Positions 23,687-34,286 of a stretch of DNA of 64,000 bases are shown one piece after another. The translations under genes and the position numbers were made by a program. Origin of the DNA: Letharia columbiana. Taxonomy: Eukaryota > Ascomycota > Lecanoromycetes > Lecanorales > Parmeliaceae. Under the pieces are notes generated by a model that saw only the letters and a list, made by a program, of their open reading frames with translations, was not told the origin of the DNA and did no database searches. The stretch covers positions 372,001-436,000 of the forward strand of contig NW_023501043.1 in NCBI RefSeq assembly GCF_014066305.1. The letters run 5' to 3'. Every line of letters begins with the position of its first letter. The first letter of the stretch is position 1.

Positions 23687-24393
23687 CTGTCCTGGCCATT
23701 ACTAAAGATATATTACCGTTATACAACGGTTCTATAACTAATAACCGATAAACAACCGATGTATCACCGATGTACAACCGATACGAAACCCAATTCATAC
23801 TCGTTAGAAGAATTGTTCTAACTCATGATATCACATCCGTTGTTCAACGGTCACGTGACGGTCATGTGACAGTTGTCGAACGGTTGTAAAACGGTTGTAG
23901 AACGGTTGTAAAACGGTTGTAGAACGGTTATACGATTCTTATAGAACTATAAATAATCTATATAATAACTAAAAATAAATTTTAATTTTAAAGTTCTTTA
24001 TAGGGCTGAAAATTCGCTTAGTATATATAAGCTTAAATATCAACGCTAATAACTTAAAATTCGTTTTTTTTCGAATTTTTATAAAAAATTTATATTAGAA
24101 GATATATTATATAATACTACTAGCCTATTCGAGACTTAGTAAAAAAAATAAAAATAAAAATATATTATTATAACCATTATAAAACGGTTGTAGAACGGTT
24201 GTAAAACTATAACCGTGGTGGGTTCTGAGGAAAGAGGTCTTTAGTTTACGACGGTTGTAAAACGGTTGTAAAACGGTTGTAAAACGGTTGTAAATCGGTT
24301 CTAGAACGGTTTTTCAACTAGCATAGAACCGTTATAATACCGTTCCATAACCGTAATACACTAGTTCTGAAACTTTACAAACGGGCAGGACGG
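23687..24393 (+). mobile_element. AACGGTT-rich TA-flanked MITE, copy 4 (best preserved)
   Basis: A 707-bp copy in the orientation of copy 2: CTGTCCTGGCCATTACTAAA ... CAAACGGGCAGGACGG, flanked by TA (23685-23686, 24394-24395). CACGTGACGGT and multiple TTGTAAAACGG units are well kept. No ORF. Confidence 0.85.
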
Positions 24394-24395
24394 TA

Positions 24396-27129
24396 GCGAT
24401 AATATATGAAATTTTTCGAAAATTTCTTTAAGTCCCACAGCCCTATAGGGCTATATATCTTACTTATATATCAAATTTCGAGAAAAATCGAAAAATAAAT
24501 CACGTGACGTTGATGAATAGGCTATTATAAGCGAAGCGAGATACTCGAATTAGTATAAACCTTAATATATAATATGGGAATCACTAAATAATTTTCTATT
24601 TATTTCGAATTTCCGATAATTTACTATTATAGAAAACTTAACATTAATGAAAAGTTGATTGAAAGTTGTAACAAATATCGAGTCAATGATATAGTCACGT
24701 GATATACTCTTATCGTGTATTTCCCCTAAGGTAATTCTCTTTAATAAAAGTTAATTTATAATTACTTTTAAAAGATATTTATATAAAGATAAGGTAAGAT
24801 TTTAATAATTAAAATAATTTAAAATTAAATAATGTAAATTTTTTTTTTTAGATAAAGAATATTGTTATAGTGATTTCTTTTAATAAATATATTTAAATAT
24901 TAGATTTTTAATTCTAATTTTAATATATAAAATTTTATATTAAGCTTATTCTTGATTTATTAATTTTTAATTTTATTTAAATTATTAATTAATATATTAT
25001 TAATATAGAGTACTATACTAATTTTCGCTTTAAATTATATCAATACTTTTATTTTTATTTAATTCAATAGAGAGAAAACTTAGCTTTTTATATACTTTAA
25101 AAAATATTAAATTTAAATTTAGAAGAATTATTTTAAATCTTAATATCATTTTTATTAAAATTATGAAGTTAATATATATAAAAAGATAGTTTTAATATTA
25201 ATTTAGTTTAAATTTTAAATTTTAAATATTATAAGTATAAAGTATTAAAAGAAGAATTTTAGATATATTAGAGACTAATTAAAACTAAAAGACTAAAGGT
25301 AGTTATTAATTTATAGAATATACGAATATTTATATATATAAAATAAATGGCTAATAACTAGTAGCTAGTAATTACTAACTCTAATAATACGCGATATATA
25401 TGCGATAGTCGAAGAGGCTAATATTATAATATAAAGATTATCTTACTTTATAATTTATAAATTTTATTATTAACGCGAAAAATTATAATAATTATAACTA
25501 TTTAATTGCTTAAATTATTAAATAATCTAGTATATATTATAGCGAATAATTTCTTTATTAAAATTCTATTTTAAAATATAAATATTCTCTAGAATATAAG
25601 CTTCTAAAAGCGCTTAAATAAGATATTAAATATTTTTATTTATAGGTAAGAGATTTATATTTATTCTATATAATAAATTTTTAATTTATTTCAACAATTA
25701 ATTAGATATAATCTACTTATAAATAATAAATTAAAAAATATTTAATTTATTAATATAATTTATAAATAGAATTAAATTTTATAAAATTTTATAAAAAAAA
25801 TAAAGAATAAAGTAAATCTTATATATCTAAAATTATAAAATTTAAATTATTATATAATATTCTTTGAATAGCGTTTGAATTATAACTTTTATAAATAATA
25901 TTAATGAGTTTAATAATAATAATAAAAATATTAAAATTAAAAAAAATATTGTATAGATAGCGTAGATTAAATTATTAATATTAATATAAATATAATTTCA
26001 AAATTATAAGATTTATTCTTTAATTTTCTATTAGAAAATTTTATAATATTTATTCTATTTATAAATTGTATTTAAAAAAATTATAATTTTTTTATAAAAG
26101 CGCTAGCTTATTAACTAGCGATGAAAAATCTAATTTTAATTATAAAGATATTAAAAATATCGAAATTATTAAAAATTTAATAGCTATTTTAATTATAAAT
26201 ATAATATCTTTTAAAATATTAATAGTACGCTATTTATTTAATATTATCTTTATAACGAATATTAATATAATAAAATATTATTATTAATTTAAAAAATTAA
26301 AAGATTAGAATTCTTTCTTTAAATTTATAATTATAAATTATATATTATGAATATAAATAATTATCTTTTTAATAAAATTTTAAACTCGAAAAATCTACTC
26401 TCTTTTATATTTTCATAATATATATTTTTTACTTTAGTTTATAAGCCTCTTTTTAAAATTATTTTAATATATACATAATATAATTAATTCTATATAAATA
26501 AAAGAATAGATTATTAATAATAATAATATTTTTAGATCAAAAAATTTTATTAAATTTGAAACTTAGTAAAATATGTTAAAAAGATAATATACTCGAAAGA
26601 GCTTAATCGAGATAATATTCATATTTTAACAGAATAGAATATATTTTATATAGTAAAATTTATCTAAAATACTTAATTATATTATTTATTTAGAAATTAT
26701 TAGAAATAATAAATTTTCATTTAATATTTAATGAAGTCAGATAATTGAGAAAGACTTTAGAAGAAAAAAAATTTGTCATTAAAATAATTAAAATTAAAAT
26801 TATAACTATTTAATTTAAGACAAATTTTAAATTATAAAAATATAATAAAGATTTTACTTTTATAATAAATACAGTAAACTTTAAAATATAGGATAAAGTT
26901 ATTTTTATATTAATATAATAAAGTATTTATAATTAATAAATTAATAGAGATAAAGATTCTATAAGATTATTATAAATAAATTTATTTAGATAGATATCTA
27001 AGATATCGAGTATAATAAAATTAATATAAGAAATAATCTTTTAATACTTTATAATATAATATTTATGAATGTATTTATTTATAATATTAAATACTTAATA
27101 AATAAATATCTATTATTATAGTAAAAGGT
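24396..27129. other. AT-rich RIP-degraded DNA
   Basis: About 2.7 kb of A+T-rich, stop-dense DNA. The first 330 bp are less mutated and include a CACGTGAC motif. No gene or element boundary is recognised. Confidence 0.65.
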
Positions 27130-27397
27130 TTATTTTATAATTTAAAAAAAAAATCTCAAAATTTTAATAGAAAACAAAAAAGTTATTCTCAAATCAAATA
27201 ATATGTACCTATTTTTTGATGAGGAGGCGCGCGCGGGGGAGGGCGAGATTTTGATGGTTGCGGACGCTAATTTATTTACCCGCGATGACTCAGCCGGTCT
27301 AGCCAAAAAGCGTACAGGACCCGAATTTATGATTGGCTGCACATACAAATTCAAGGTTTTCAAGCTCAGCCCTATCTTATTCTTTTATATATACTAA
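27130..27397 (-). mobile_element. Helitron-like element H12, truncated
   Basis: Only the half bearing the 5' end is present: TATATATACTAA|T at 27397 and the GACTCAGCCGGTCTAGCC and TGGCTGCACATACAAATTC blocks. The palindrome/CTCG half is missing. Overlapping open frames on both strands here are family sequence, not genes. Confidence 0.55.
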
Positions 27398-27419
27398 TAA
27401 TAATAATAATAATAATAAT

Positions 27420-27460
<41 letters not shown>

Positions 27461-28320
27461 TAATAATAATATATTCATTATTTTAGTATTATTATTTTAA
27501 ATAAAATAGCGGATTTAAAGAAAAATTCTAAGAATAATTTTAAAGTAAATAAAATAAAAATCTTAATATAATAAATAATTTAATATCGCTTAAAAAATTA
27601 AGAGTATCTTCGCTAACTTTAAATTTGAAATTAATAAAACTATTATTTAATAAAATAATAAGAGTAAAATAAATATTTTAATCGTTATGAAATATTTTAA
27701 AGATCTTATTAATATTAATTAACTATTATTTTTAAATCTTAGATTTTTATATAAAAAATTAAAAGTATTTATTTATAGAGCTATAATAGATATAAGCGAT
27801 ATAATTAAAAAAAAAAAAATATAATAAAAAAAATATTAAATATAAATAATTTCTAATAGAATTATAGAAAATAGAATTATTATAAATATATAAATCTTCT
27901 TCTTATAGAGAAATTAATACTATTTTTATATTATTTATTTAAAGATTAAAATTTAAAATATTTATATATATAAGATTTTAATAATAAGATTTTAATAATA
28001 AGATTTTAATAATAAGAATTTAATTCTCTTTTTTAAAAAGCTTTTAAAGATTTAGAAGCTAATACTAATAGAATATTTTAAATTATAAATAAACTATTAA
28101 TAATTAATTTAGTAAAATTAATAGAATTAATAGAATTTTAATAATATAACTTAATTATATAACGATATAATTATCTATTTAAAATATTTAGTAAGTTTAA
28201 TATTTTAATTAGTATATATAATACTTTATATTTTAGCTTTCTTAAAATAAAGATAAGTATAATTCTTAATTTTTTATATTATTAACGAATTATACTCGCT
28301 TAAATTAGAGATATAGAGAG
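27398..28320. other. AT-rich RIP-degraded DNA with (TAA)n microsatellite
   Basis: Begins with a TAA/AAT microsatellite (27398-27470) directly against the end of H12, then A+T-rich debris. No gene. Confidence 0.7.
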
Positions 28321-28436
28321 GCTTATCCTACTACCATCAAGCATCTCCGCAAGAATCTCGAAGAGACTAGATGCGGGTTCTTTACCATTTCCGGTTAGAT
28401 CCCGTTAGCTTCCGCGCGGCCGCTAACCCCATTAGG

Positions 28437-28518
28437 GGGGCTGTACGCCTAGTAGATAGGGGCTGTACGCCTAATGAATAGGGGCTGTACGCCTAGTAGA
28501 CAGGGGCTATACGCGTAG
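28437..28518. repeat. 22-bp tandem repeat, about four units
   Basis: Units of GGGGCTGTACGCCTAGTAGA-type begin their CTGTACGCC core at 28441, 28463, 28485 and 28507 (the last as CTATACGCG). Confidence 0.85.
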
Positions 28519-28669
28519 CAGCTGCCTAAATTTACTCAATAAGGCAAGAAAGTGAATTACCCCAAAGGGTATTACACGTAATTATCTGATGGGTAGACTT
28601 TAGGGGGTTCCGGGGGTTACACCCCGGAGAAACTACGGTGCGAAAACCTAACTAGGCAACTATGCATTT

Positions 28670-28704
28670 GAATCACTGTTTCATAACATAAAACAGTGAT
28701 TCAA
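28670..28704. repeat. Palindrome TGAATCACTGTTT...AAACAGTGATTCA
   Basis: TGAATCACTGTTT is followed, after a 9-bp loop, by its complement AAACAGTGATTCA. A third TTGAATCAC lies at about 28730. Confidence 0.7.
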
Positions 28705-28879
28705 CCTTTTCGTGTTGAATCATTCTTTTGAATCACATTGCTAAACCTGTCTCACAATGCCCACATCCCACTTGTATTTGCCCGGTATTTGCCAGGCCAT
28801 GGCTAACAGGCTCTCAAACAGGCTTCCAGACATCATTTCTTTTCATGCTCTGGAATGCCGTGCCTATCGTTGTAGCAAC

Positions 28880-28959
28880 GTAAGCAAGCAAGTAAGCAAG
28901 CAAGTAAGCAAGTAAGTAAGCAAGCAAGCAAGTAAGCAAGCAAGCAAGCAAGTAAGTAG
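28880..28959. repeat. Tetranucleotide microsatellite (AAGC/AAGT)n
   Basis: About 20 interspersed AAGC and AAGT units. Confidence 0.9.
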
Positions 28960-29612
28960 GTTAGCAGAGATCTCGGCTAGTCGACGAGGCACGGCGACGG
29001 CGATATGTGCTGTATGGTTTTAAAGAGTATACCCGGCGGTAGCTAGGACTTATAGCTCGGTCCGATATGGGTGGTGGACGGTTAGCTGTAATGGTGAGGT
29101 CATATCACCATCGGTTCGAACAGCGCACATGATAAGAATGAGGCTAATAGAAAAAGATCAGATGAACGCCAACTGAGGGTTTGCGCTACCCTGCCAAATA
29201 AGAGCGACCCCAGGGCGTATTATGGTGGTAGCGAGCTTAAACTCCGCATGTAAGCATCGCAGGTCAAGAAAGACATCGCCACTACTGGCTACAAATTGGG
29301 ATATCTCAACTACTACCTGTTCATCAAGCACTAGGCTTCTTAGCAGGCTTCTTCCTATCACGGCCTTTGCTAGGAGACACTGTTATAAGAGAAGCATTCC
29401 TCTTATGACTCGCGTTGACCTTGAATAGTTAGTAAATAAGAAGCTTTCACGAATATATAGATTATACCTCTTCACCTTCTTCTTAATCACTCCCACCCTA
29501 ATTGCTGTCTTCCTCTTTGACCTCAAGATCATCCTCCTCGACTCGCTCCCGCTTGATACTACTAGTATCTTCGGCGACCTCTTCCATGTACTCTTTCAAC
29601 TGTTCCTTTCCT

Positions 29613-30375
29613 TTACGCGTACGAGGATTGTGCAGGCTTGTCCTCCTTTGTAGGCTCGCTTTTGGCCTTACCCTTACCCTTACCTTTATCCTTCTTCGAC
29701 TCCGGCTCATTCTTACCCGCCTTCGTCTTAACAGGACTATCCTCTACCTGCCCGTGCTTGGGATCCGGTATTTCGCATACTATAATAAGCACGCGCTCAC
29801 CTTTCTCTTCCCTGCAAGCTTGGAGAAGGTCGCTTACAAACGAGGAATTGTAGACGCTGTTTGCAAAGCGACGTGGGGTAGAAAGAGGGCCTTTGCCATC
29901 GATGGTGGAACAAATCCAATGGTGAGTCACTCGAGGATCGTAGATGATATCGTCCCACCTGTGGCCCTCTGGAAGGATATCTTCCTTAATCCATTGATCG
30001 ATACCGTCCGCGGGCAGTCTTTTGTCCCACAACTTCAATGACATTGAGCCTAAGCTTGTTAGATACAAGCTATCATAGCAGCAGTAGCAAGTACGTACCC
30101 CACATATGGTTCCCAGTATATAATGGCTCCAGATCATATTGGCTTGCTGGATCATACTACTGATGGCGAGGTGTTATGACAGTCTTGGTATTAGACGCTG
30201 TGACACCACTATCATTGGATTTGGTACGGTCAGTGGCAAAAGTTGAGAATGTAGCCCGGCTACCAGCATGAGGCTTACTATTCTTGACAGCCTGGTCCTT
30301 GGTAATGGAGCTAGTACGACTCATACTAGCCGGTGTCTCTTTTCTTCCAAGTATGCGTGCTGGCCTGGGGGCCAT
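29613..30375 (-). pseudogene. Accessory gene of the integrase-core transposon, copy 1
   Basis: Same layout as the copy at 57359-58115. A 72-residue N-terminal part starts at 30375 (MAPRPARILGRKETP). A TAG at 30157-30159 follows, then a region that joins across a 49-bp intron (30050-30098, GTACGT...CTAAC...TAG) to a conserved domain (LKLWDKRLPADGIDQWI, WDDIIYDPRVTHHWICS) and a Lys/Glu-rich tail. I recognise no family. The TAG is shared by both copies, so either it is ancestral damage or the gene starts downstream of it. The tail is two codons longer here than in the other copy (the KDKGKGKGK region). A further frame to 29498 encodes an acidic tail (KEYMEEVAEDTS). Confidence 0.5.
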
Positions 30376-30489
30376 TCGAAAGAGTAATATTCGAAGTATC
30401 CTTACTCTTCACGGTATCTTGGTCGAAAAAGAAACAAGCATTCTAGACCCCCGCAAAGAAACGCCACCAAACGAGGTTTATAGAGAAAC

Positions 30490-31524
30490 CTACACAGCGA
30501 TCATATCTGCAAGCTTATCCTTTTTGAAATGCTTTTCCTCCTTCAGTAGATCGAAGAAGATTACCCAGCGATTTAGCATGGAGGACTGTAATTGCATCCA
30601 CCATGCTTCAATGCGTTGATTAGCGGTGCTTTTGCCAAACATCCAACACCTATCAATAGCACGGTCCTCTTCTGATCGGTCTTCCTGTGCTCCACATAAT
30701 TGATGAAATGCGTCCGCAATGAGAATGGTCTCAGTACCTCGATGTGAACAAAACCTATCTGGCATGATCTTGTGCTCTTCCATGAACTCCAGAAATTGCT
30801 TAACGACACTGACAGCTGTACGTGCGGAAATCCCCACATAGATCCAGATGATTTTGCGGGAGTATGCATCAATGACGGCGTAAATCTGAATGCCCACGAT
30901 CTCTAGCTTGCAGTGGGCGTCAATTGACCAAATAGCATTGGGTCCTTCTACCAAAAACTTCTTCCTTCTATGCTGTTTCTTCTGGTATCTACGATTAACA
31001 CCGGCGGGATCCACCACTCTCAAGCCGTACATGATATCGTCTCTTGAGATAATGATACTATTGCGGCGGAAGTATGCGTAGAGGTGCGTGAGGCCCCAGT
31101 CACCAATGACACCCTCGTTCAAATGCTCCTTCATGATGCGTATAATCTCCTCATCTTGAAACCGAGCATCCTTCAACTTGCGTCTTCTTCTCAACCCCAT
31201 GTCTATCCTCAACCGTCGGAGCTTCCTTGGAGTCACAGCCAGGTCCCGAGACTCCAGGTCCACCAAAATCTCTTCATCATTTGCGTTCTGCTTCAGAAAC
31301 AGGAACATAATGAGACTATTGCGAAGCTTCTCGTCTCTGCAGGGTGGTGCATCATAGCGTCTCTTATCCCAGGCCCGTAGGTTCTTCATAAGCACATCAC
31401 GACTGATGCTGAGGCCGCGCTGAGTGGATAGTATTCGTAGGATCTCTTGGTACTCGGTGCCTTGGTCATGAAGGCTCAGGATGAATTCTCTATGCGACTC
31501 TACATCTTTCTTGGGGCGTCCCAT
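30490..31524 (-). pseudogene. Integrase-core transposase, copy 1, C-terminally truncated
   Basis: Starts at the same ATG as the complete copy (MGRPKKDVESHREF; 31524) and matches it for 344 residues, including the N-terminal helix-turn-helix region and the whole DDE-like core (SIDAH, SHRGTE, NQRIEAWW). The reading frame then meets TAG because a deletion joins ATCGCTGTGTA directly to GGTTTCTCTATAAACC. About 130 residues of the C-terminus are lost. The open frame extends upstream to 31701, but those codons lie in untranslated leader and palindrome sequence, so 31524 is preferred. It is a deletion derivative and probably not functional. Confidence 0.75.
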
Positions 31525-31650
31525 GATTGGTATCGTAGGAATGAGCTGGGAGCAGACGTATGAGGCCAATTGGGTGTGTGGATTTTGATTGCGATGGTAG
31601 TATGAAGAATAAACAGGAGGGGTGGGGTGGTTTCGGTGGCGCAAAAATAA

Positions 31651-31713
31651 AATAAAAATACATTGGTCATCGTCGAACGCCAAGCGTTCGACGATGACCA
31701 ATGTATTTTTATT
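31651..31713. repeat. 63-bp perfect palindrome at transposon terminus
   Basis: AATAAAAATACATTGGTCAT... (31651-31680) is followed by CAA and then the exact complement (31684-31713), giving 30-bp arms. The left arm is the upstream terminus of the integrase-core transposon; the right arm is the same terminus facing outward. Confidence 0.9.
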
Positions 31714-31980
31714 ATTTTTTTTTTAGGTCGCTGCTACGCGTAATCGTATGGGAACACGCTACACTTAGTATGGGCCACCCCAACGCTAAGGCCACCCCAA
31801 CACCAATTTTTTCAATTAATCTACCTACCCACCCACATACATATTTATTTAGGGCTACTATAGTCTATTTCAACCTTTTTGATTGCTTTAATCTTAATCA
31901 ACTTTCTAACCCTTTATGTAGTAGCCTTAAACCACTTAATGTTCTTATTTGTAAATATATTATATACCCGAGACTCCTTA
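31714..31980. other. No feature recognised
   Basis: A T-rich then mixed-composition stretch. The open frames at 31701-32067 have no recognisable protein similarity and run into a MITE. Confidence 0.5.
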
Positions 31981-32493
31981 CATCGCAAATCTGAAAAGTT
32001 CCTGCTAAATTTCAAATTGCTGATCTTGCGAATAGGGCTGAAATTAAGAATTCCGCCGGTTCAGTAACTATCTCAAAATCAGCTAAAATTCCGCCGGTTC
32101 AGCAACTATCTTAATCTTTTCCGCCAGTTCTGCCAGTTTAGCAGCAATACGCACGAAAAAGAAAGTTCTAATGATCGACGTTGTGACGGCAAGGTTCTAC
32201 GGCGACGAGTATCAACGTTAACTCAAATTTGGCTACGGATTGGACGATTTAATGAAATTAGTCGCGTGGGTGATGCTCTGATATGGCGCACAATGATACG
32301 CTGTTGATAATGATATATATTGATGCCATATGTAGAATAGTACTTAGGTGTATTAGAGTGCATTACGCAAAATTTTTGAAGTTGCTGAAAATTTTTGAAG
32401 TTGCTAAACTGGCAGAACTGGCGGAAAGGGTTGGCATAGGGTCTGCTTAATAGGCTAAATCGTGTAATCGTGCTTATGTCACCCGGCAAATCT
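31981..32493 (+). mobile_element. CATCTGCAAATCTG-type MITE, copy 2
   Basis: From CATCGCAAATCTGAAAAGTT (one base shorter than the family end) through two CCGCCGGTTCAG repeats and a TTTTTGAAGTTGCT repeat to CACCCGGCAAATC. The last ~35 bp of the family are replaced. Closely matches 61911-62494 in the same orientation. Small open frames are not conserved. Confidence 0.7.
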
Positions 32494-33039
32494 CTTTTGT
32501 TTATGTAGTATTTACCCACTTCAAAGCCCTTAAAGTCCTTTCAATTTTTGTTTCCTTGCGTGCAATGACCTAAGACCGGGCCTAATGAGAATAATAACAC
32601 CTCTCTTCTAAACCATCGTATTGATTTTACTTTTCGAGTTGCTCGGGCTATTACAGCTCGTTAAATAATATCTAATTCTCGCTCAACGAGTAGATCTAAA
32701 AAAAATTGCAACTTTTATAAACATCGGACGACAATAAGACATTCCCGATCTATCGAGCCGTTATATGTATTGATAAAGAATCTATTTTTCAGAATCTGTG
32801 AGCGCGTAAGAGTGGTTATCTTTGAGGGGGATCTCATTATAGCGATATAGAAGCTGATCGTAGGGCACGTTGAATTAAGTAACCAATCGAGTGACTAATT
32901 CGTTAATAGGAAGTTTAATTAACTCTAGAGGATCTTATCAATGCCGGCTATAACGTGTCTAAATTGTAGGCGCTTATTAACTCTGTAAAGGTCTTAGTAG
33001 ATAGCGAGAATAAGGGTTAGATAGCTAGCTAAGCCCCTA
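32494..33039. other. Moderately mutated DNA, nothing recognised
   Basis: Mixed composition with TpA enrichment, suggesting light RIP. No gene or element boundary seen. Confidence 0.5.
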
Positions 33040-33239
33040 ATAGAACCCCTTTAAAGCGACGACGAGATAGATTTCGTCTCGAGACGCTAGAAATATTAGG
33101 ACGATAGCGACGATCTTCTCATTAGATTCCGCTCTGATAGTCCTGAGATACCGTAACGGTAACGACGTCTTCCCACTCAAATCCCGCCCAGCCTTGCTGA
33201 GTCGTTCTCCGCCCCATGAGAGGCGGCAGCGAGGTCTCT

Positions 33240-33465
33240 CATTGTAACGCAAACTCCGCTACACCTCCCATACAAATCCCGCCCTAACCAATAGCAATGC
33301 CAGCGGGTACAGAGAGGTCTCCGGCGACAGCGGCAGCGACAGTAAGGTGTCAGCATCGTCGCGCCTTATTTTGGTGTGGCTACCATACAAATCTGGCTCA
33401 GCCACCTTGTAAGTACGCTAATGGTATTTTTTTTAGCATTGACTGAGGTATAAAAGCTACCATTG
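33240..33465. repeat. Transposon-end repeat shared (inverted) with 53715-53815
   Basis: CGCGCCTTATTTTGGTGTGG, CCATACAAAT and the following AGCATTGACTGAGGTATA motif occur inverted at 53715-53815 (ACACCAAAATAAGGCGCG and ATACCTCAGCCAATGCT). These look like the edge of one DNA transposon type adjoining another. Boundaries are uncertain. Confidence 0.5.
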
Positions 33466-33706
33466 CAGCTACCTACAGTCATGAAGAACGGGCTTACGAG
33501 ACTGATAAAGAGGACATTTTGATACCTCGTGTCAAGGATTCAGAGGCCCTAAAGCTACTGGAACGTCTACAATTATACGAGGAACAACAAAACGACGGCG
33601 ATGATGTACTAATCACACGTCTAAATCGATATGAAAGAGAGATCAGGGCTCGTAAGGCTTCTGCGCAAAAGTAGGCATCGATTCAGGCGTATTTCAGTAG
33701 TAATTA
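33465..33706 (+). pseudogene. C-terminal tail of a pogo/Fot-like (DDE_1) transposase
   Basis: One frame reads TYSHEERAYETDKEDILIPR, then LKLLERLQLYEEQQ, LITRLNRYEREIRARK, a TAG, and ASIQAYFSSN before a stop. Heptad-like ERL/RLNRYER segments close to a short C-terminal tail are typical of fungal pogo-type DDE_1 transposases. The catalytic domain is absent. The in-frame TAG at 33672-33674 could come from CAG. Family call is from memory of the pattern, so only moderate confidence. Confidence 0.45.
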
Positions 33707-33719
33707 GTGCAAATCTAGG

Positions 33720-34286
33720 CTTAACGATAATTTGGTTGTAACGATACTATCTCCATGAAACGATATATCGTTATAGCCCAGGTAGACTGTAATTTGCTGC
33801 GATAGTTAGCCCTAAATACGAGTATAGCTTCTTGTCGCCAAGGCTTCGTGGCTGCCAACCGCACACACCTTCCATCGCCGTCTTCGTAACACACCATCCT
33901 ACAACGTACCAGCGGGGATAAAGACGCCTTTCTCCCCCTTCTCATTCCCAGTCGACATGTTCCCACCACGAGCAAAGTCAAATGTCAAAAGATACGGGCG
34001 GCAATCTTCAGGGCTGGATCAGTTGAACGCCCAGGGTAAAAATGCTCTCTTATACCCCAACCTCCTCGAGCTGACAGTCTACAGCAGTATGTCCCCGTGG
34101 TATTCAGCGAAAGCAGTCCCTCACGCCATTCCGCAAAAGTGTACGTCTAGAAGAGACACAACGTCTCCCTCGGCAACTGGAGAGCCAAGAGCAAGTACAT
34201 CAACTACTCTCACCTACGAGTAACACTCCTGATAATTTAGAGGCATGTTCTACTGTCCTTTCTCCTACTTGGCTACGTAAGGCTGA
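33720..34286. other. Possible degraded 5' part of the next pseudogene
   Basis: Unmutated composition. An open frame at 33957-34223 is Ser/Thr-rich and could be the displaced N-terminus of the gene below, but no motif supports it. Confidence 0.3.

Larger units (their letters stand above)
28321..29039. other. Normal-composition island with short repeats
   Basis: An unmutated island without a convincing ORF. It holds four 22-bp tandem units, a 34-bp palindrome and a tetranucleotide microsatellite, listed separately, and runs into the transposon at 29040. Origin unknown. Confidence 0.6.
29040..31683 (-). mobile_element. Integrase-core DNA transposon, copy 1 (deleted)
   Basis: Minus-strand copy of the element at about 54796-58690, near-identical where both are present. 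Homology stops near 29040 at the downstream end (CCTAGCTAC). At the upstream end it stops at the CGATGACCAATG terminus near 31680. About 1.26 kb is missing, from inside the transposase gene to the region before the accessory gene. The two copies lie about 23 kb apart in opposite orientation. No clear target duplication or long terminal inverted repeat could be identified. Confidence 0.75.

Noticed and set aside
27142..27397. Overlapping ORFs on both strands in Helitron-like copies (also 21328-21513, 50810-51064)
   Set aside because: Each covers the same conserved non-coding block and the frame is not preserved among copies.
1..28320. AT-rich DNA as mitochondrial or centromeric sequence
   Set aside because: No mitochondrial genes or tRNAs are visible. 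The CpA/TpG depletion and transposon content are explained by RIP; a centromeric location cannot be judged from sequence alone.
31084..31380. ORFs antisense to the transposase (also 55090-55386, 57693-58226)
   Set aside because: Mirror frames of the transposase and accessory gene, present in both copies only because the sense sequence is.
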